From positions 1 to 16,885 of the forward strand of contig JBLXCH010000065.1 in NCBI GenBank assembly GCA_048265065.1: 16,885 bases of DNA. Direction: 5' to 3'. Below the pieces are notes generated by a model. That model made no database searches and was not told where the DNA came from. It saw only the letters and a program-made list of their open reading frames with translations. Position 1 is the first letter of the stretch; every line of letters begins with the position of its first letter. The translations under genes and the position numbers were made by a program. The stretch is from Motiliproteus sp048265065 (GTDB lineage Bacteria; Pseudomonadota; Gammaproteobacteria; Pseudomonadales; Balneatricaceae). Below, one piece after another: positions 13,975 through 16,885 of this stretch.

Positions 13975-15336
13975 ATGTTTGAATCAAGAAACCCGGCAAC
14001 AGGCGAGTTGATCGATCAGTTTGAACTTCTTGACGAAACCGCCTTAGCGCATAAGCTCGATTATGCAGACAAGTGTTTTAGTACATGGTCTTCTTGGCGT
14101 TTTGAGCAGCGTGCGAAAGTGTTTAAAACTGCGGCAGCGCTACTACGAGAACGAAAGTCCCAGTATTCAAGATTGATTTCTTTAGAGATGGGGAAGCTCA
14201 AGGCCGAGGCTGATGCTGAGATAGATAAGTGTGCCAAGGCCTGTGACTACTATGCGGATAACGCCGCAGCGTTGTTGGCTGATCAGCCAGTAACTACGGA
14301 GGCCCTGAACTCTTACGTCACTTATCAGCCGTTGGGCTGTATTCTCGGGATAATGCCTTGGAATTTCCCTTTTTGGCAGGTGTTGCGATTTTTGATTACA
14401 ACGGTCATGGCTGGAAATGTTGCCCTAGTAAAGCATGCACCTTGTGTACCCCAATGCGCCTTAGCCATTGAGAGCTTATTTGCTGATGCGGGTGCGCCAA
14501 AAGGATTAGTACAAACATTGTTTATTGATAATGCACAAGTGGCCAACATTATCGGCGATTCACGTGTGCAAGGTGTCTCGCTTACCGGTAGTGTGAATGC
14601 AGGTAAACAGGTGGCATTAGAGGCAGCTAAGCATTTAAAGAAAGTCGTTTTGGAGCTAGGTGGTTCTGATCCTTTTATTGTTTTGGCTGATGCTGATATC
14701 GATAAAGCCGCAGAAATTGCCTGTAAATCTCGGTTTAGCAATGCCGGTCAAGTGTGTGTAGCAGCGAAGCGTTTTATCGTCGTTGATGACATCGCGGACC
14801 AGTTTGTCGAGGCCTTCGTTGCGAAAGCGTCAAGGTTGGTACTCGGCAATCCGCTTAACGAATTATCGACATTAGCTCCGATGGCACGTGAAGACTTGCG
14901 GGATAACGTTTCGGCGCAAGTGATGCAGTGCATAGCGCAAGGAGCACGAATTCTGGCTGGCGGCGGTGCATCGCAGACTGGGTATTTCTATGAGGCGACA
15001 ATACTCGATCATGTGACCCCAGACATGCTGGCTTTCAAAGAAGAAATTTTTGGCCCTGTAGCCGCTATCGTTCGTGTGCGTGATGAGTCAGAAGCGTTGG
15101 CCTTAGCCAATCAAACTGAGTTCGGCTTAGGTGCTAGTGTCTGGACACAAGACTTGGCCAAAGGTGAGCATTTTGCCCGTCAGCTCGAAGCGGGAGTGTG
15201 TTTTGTTAACCGCCTGGTAGGCAGTGATATACGTATGCCATTTGGTGGTGTGAAGTCCTCAGGATTGGGGCGAGAACTTGCGACAGAAGGTATCCGTGAA
15301 TTTTGTAATGTTAAATCAATTTGGATTGATGGGTAG
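13975..15336 (+). CDS. sad: NAD(P)-dependent succinate-semialdehyde dehydrogenase (Sad/YneI type)
   Basis: A 453-residue aldehyde dehydrogenase. The cofactor and oxyanion motif IMPWNFPFWQV has Asn130, LVKHAP has Lys153, VLELGGSDPFIV has the general base Glu227, and NAGQVCVAAKRF has catalytic Cys261. The C-terminal FGPVAAIVRV and MPFGGVKSSGLGRE motifs are intact. The sequence is strikingly like E. coli Sad (YneI), including KHAP, GSDPFIVL and AAKRFI, and has the same size. Sad oxidises succinate semialdehyde to succinate in GABA/putrescine catabolism. The exact aldehyde and cofactor preference here are inferred. The start lacks a clear ribosome site. rsuA begins 9 nt after the stop, so the two genes are probably cotranscribed. 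Confidence 0.88.
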   Translation: MFESRNPATGELIDQFELLDETALAHKLDYADKCFSTWSSWRFEQRAKVFKTAAALLRERKSQYSRLISLEMGKLKAEADAEIDKCAKACDYYADNAAALLADQPVTTEALNSYVTYQPLGCILGIMPWNFPFWQVLRFLITTVMAGNVALVKHAPCVPQCALAIESLFADAGAPKGLVQTLFIDNAQVANIIGDSRVQGVSLTGSVNAGKQVALEAAKHLKKVVLELGGSDPFIVLADADIDKAAEIACKSRFSNAGQVCVAAKRFIVVDDIADQFVEAFVAKASRLVLGNPLNELSTLAPMAREDLRDNVSAQVMQCIAQGARILAGGGASQTGYFYEATILDHVTPDMLAFKEEIFGPVAAIVRVRDESEALALANQTEFGLGASVWTQDLAKGEHFARQLEAGVCFVNRLVGSDIRMPFGGVKSSGLGRELATEGIREFCNVKSIWIDG

Positions 15337-15345
15337 GCAGAAGTA

Positions 15346-16089
15346 ATGAGACTCGATCGCTTTTTAACTCAAGCAGCCATGCTTACCCGCTCTCAAGCTA
15401 AAATTGTATTGCGCTCTGGTCGCGTAACAATTAATGGCGATGTGACTAAATCCGCCAGCTTAAAAGTGAGTGATACTGACGATGTTTGCTTAGACGAGAA
15501 CGTATTAAGCTTACCGACGTTGTCATATCTGATGCTGCACAAACCGGCCGGTTATGTGTGCGCCAATGAAGACCCTGAACATCCCACGGTATTTGATTTG
15601 CTCCCTTTTGAACTGGCGCAGTCACCCTTAGGTGTTATGCATTGTGCAGGACGATTAGACCGAGATACCACAGGTTTAGTGTTGATTACGGATGACGGGC
15701 AATGGAGCCACCGCGTTACCTCCCCTAATTATGCATCCTATAAACGGTATCAAGTCGACTTGGCTGAGCCTGTTGACGATATTGAGGCAATGATCAGAAT
15801 CTTTAAAGACGGCATTCAACTTAAAGGTGAGACTAAGCTTACACAACCTGCTGAATTATCCTTCAACACGCCCACAGAAGCAGAACTGTGTATTTTAGAA
15901 GGTCGTTATCATCAAGTTAAGCGTATGTTTGCTGCGGTCGGGAATCATGTGGTTAGCCTACACCGTGATAGGGTTGGCGAGGTTTCCTTAGAAACTAGCC
16001 TAGAAGAAGGCAGCTATCGACATTTGACCGATTCCGAAATGGCGAGTTTCCTTACAGAGGCCTCTACGGATGTAGCCGATGTCAGTTGA
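15346..16089 (+). CDS. rsuA: 16S rRNA pseudouridine(516) synthase RsuA
   Basis: A 247-residue RNA-modifying enzyme that isomerises U516 of 16S rRNA to pseudouridine. The N-terminal S4 RNA-binding domain (1-50) is MRLDRFLTQA, then LTRSQAKIVLRSGRVTING. The catalytic domain contains LMLHKPAGYVC (62-72), AGRLDRDTTGLVLITDDG (101-118) with catalytic Asp105, and EGRYHQVKRMFAAVGN. TDDGQWSHR followed by TSP favours RsuA over RluE/RluB. It is slightly longer than E. coli RsuA (231) through a C-terminal tail. It begins 9 nt after the dehydrogenase stop and overlaps the next gene by 11 nt. Confidence 0.92.
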   Translation: MRLDRFLTQAAMLTRSQAKIVLRSGRVTINGDVTKSASLKVSDTDDVCLDENVLSLPTLSYLMLHKPAGYVCANEDPEHPTVFDLLPFELAQSPLGVMHCAGRLDRDTTGLVLITDDGQWSHRVTSPNYASYKRYQVDLAEPVDDIEAMIRIFKDGIQLKGETKLTQPAELSFNTPTEAELCILEGRYHQVKRMFAAVGNHVVSLHRDRVGEVSLETSLEEGSYRHLTDSEMASFLTEASTDVADVS

Positions 16090-16885
16090 GCATATTGTTA
16101 ATACAGAAGTCGATAATGTTATCCGACAGCACCAAGGACTTGGGCTTTGGTTTTTAGACGAACACGACTACGCGCCTCCTGCTTATCAACCGAACGGCTT
16201 GCTATTAATCACTAACCGCTACGATGTTTATCAGCGATTTGTTCAGGCTGGCTGGAATATCCAATTTTCAGATTGGGATACGAGCGGCTTAACGCAGCAA
16301 AGTTTTGATGTTGTCTATTATCGTATATCCAAAGAAAAAGCGATTGTGCACTGGATAATTAAGGCATCTCAACAGTTGTTGAAATCAAGTGGTCGTTTAC
16401 TGTTGTTTGGCGCGAAAGGTGAAGGCTTGAAGGGATACTATGATCGAGTCAGAAAAAACGCTGAAATTGCCAATTGTTACAAGCTCGGAAAGAGCGCTAT
16501 GTCTGCTTCGTTATCGGGTTTAGGTGCAGACCTACAGTCCACTATTGATGATAGCGATTACTCCGTTATTCGACGGATTACCCATCTTGGTGGTCAGGAT
16601 GTCTTGAGCAAACCCGGTGTATTTGGTTGGCAGAAAGTGGATGCGGGTAGTGAGTTTCTCGCCGATAACTGGGATGAAGCCATAGCGCTATTGAGTGCCT
16701 CTGAAAAACCAAAACGGGTACTAGATCTAGGCTGTGGCTACGGTTATATCAGCTTACGTTATTGGCAGAGTTTAGATAATCATCAACGTGCGGTCACAAC
16801 TATCACTGCAACAGACTCCAATGCGGCTGCCATTGCATGCTGTCACCAAAATTTTAAACAGTGGGCTGTTCAAGGGGTTGTAGTA
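16079..16885 (+). CDS. rsmC: RsmC-like 16S rRNA guanine-N2 methyltransferase (5' part, cut by window end)
   Basis: The frame opens at ATG 16079, inside the end of rsuA, and stays open to the last base (269 codons seen). The N-terminal 170 residues match the degenerate, non-catalytic methyltransferase-like half of RsmC, with FDVVYYRISKEKAIVHWII and LLLFGAKGEGLKGYY. Then come the RsmC hallmark KPGVFGWQKVDAGSEFL and the SAM-binding motif I VLDLGCGYGYIS (214-225). RsmC methylates G1207 of 16S rRNA using SAM. The catalytic NPPF-type motif lies beyond the window, so RlmG or another class I enzyme cannot be fully excluded. The 11-nt overlap with rsuA suggests translational coupling. Confidence 0.82.
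   Translation, partial: MSVEHIVNTEVDNVIRQHQGLGLWFLDEHDYAPPAYQPNGLLLITNRYDVYQRFVQAGWNIQFSDWDTSGLTQQSFDVVYYRISKEKAIVHWIIKASQQLLKSSGRLLLFGAKGEGLKGYYDRVRKNAEIANCYKLGKSAMSASLSGLGADLQSTIDDSDYSVIRRITHLGGQDVLSKPGVFGWQKVDAGSEFLADNWDEAIALLSASEKPKRVLDLGCGYGYISLRYWQSLDNHQRAVTTITATDSNAAAIACCHQNFKQWAVQGVVV

Overview
The window looks like ordinary chromosomal DNA from a marine-type gammaproteobacterium (Oceanospirillales/Alteromonadales-like; the genus cannot be fixed from this sequence). Moderate GC, protein similarity (AhpC, PckA, RsuA and Sad all close to enterobacterial forms), short intergenic gaps with strong Shine-Dalgarno sequences, and recognisable sigma-28, Fur and OxyR-type sites support this. 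No rRNA, tRNA, phage, transposon or CRISPR sequence was found.

Layout. 1-1800: a small HlyU-family protein (+) convergent with a DUF5610-like protein (-) that carries a near-consensus FliA (sigma-28) promoter. 1797-3281: a PPP-type protein phosphatase (+, TTG start), then a Fur box heading a 27-codon membrane-peptide ORF, then an orphan Hpt phosphotransfer protein (-). 3469-5920: the peroxide-defence pair ahpC-ahpF, with an OxyR-like promoter, a terminator-like hairpin between the genes and a strong terminator after ahpF. 5940-8144: a minus-strand block made of a TPR protein, a two-TM protein of unknown function and a MarC-family membrane protein. This block is bracketed by two tandem-repeat arrays sharing an 11-bp core, and a third short array lies inside it. 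8376-10571: a MOSC-domain protein and ATP-dependent PEP carboxykinase (pckA). 10751-13831: a large Amt-PAS-GGDEF-EAL fusion, probably an ammonium-responsive c-di-GMP enzyme. 13975-16885: a Sad-type succinate-semialdehyde dehydrogenase, rsuA (16S rRNA pseudouridine synthase) and the 5' part of an rsmC-like 16S rRNA methyltransferase, tightly packed.

How it fits together. AhpF passes electrons from NADH to AhpC to reduce peroxides. PckA sits at the gluconeogenic branch point and Sad feeds succinate into the TCA cycle, but nothing shows that the two are co-regulated. RsuA and the RsmC-like protein both modify 16S rRNA and overlap by 11 nt, so they are probably translationally coupled. The signalling genes (phosphatase, Hpt, Amt-GGDEF-EAL) are not next to obvious partners. 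The least explained elements are the Fur-box small ORF, the sigma-28-driven DUF5610 gene and the helically phased 21-bp array between marC and the MOSC gene.
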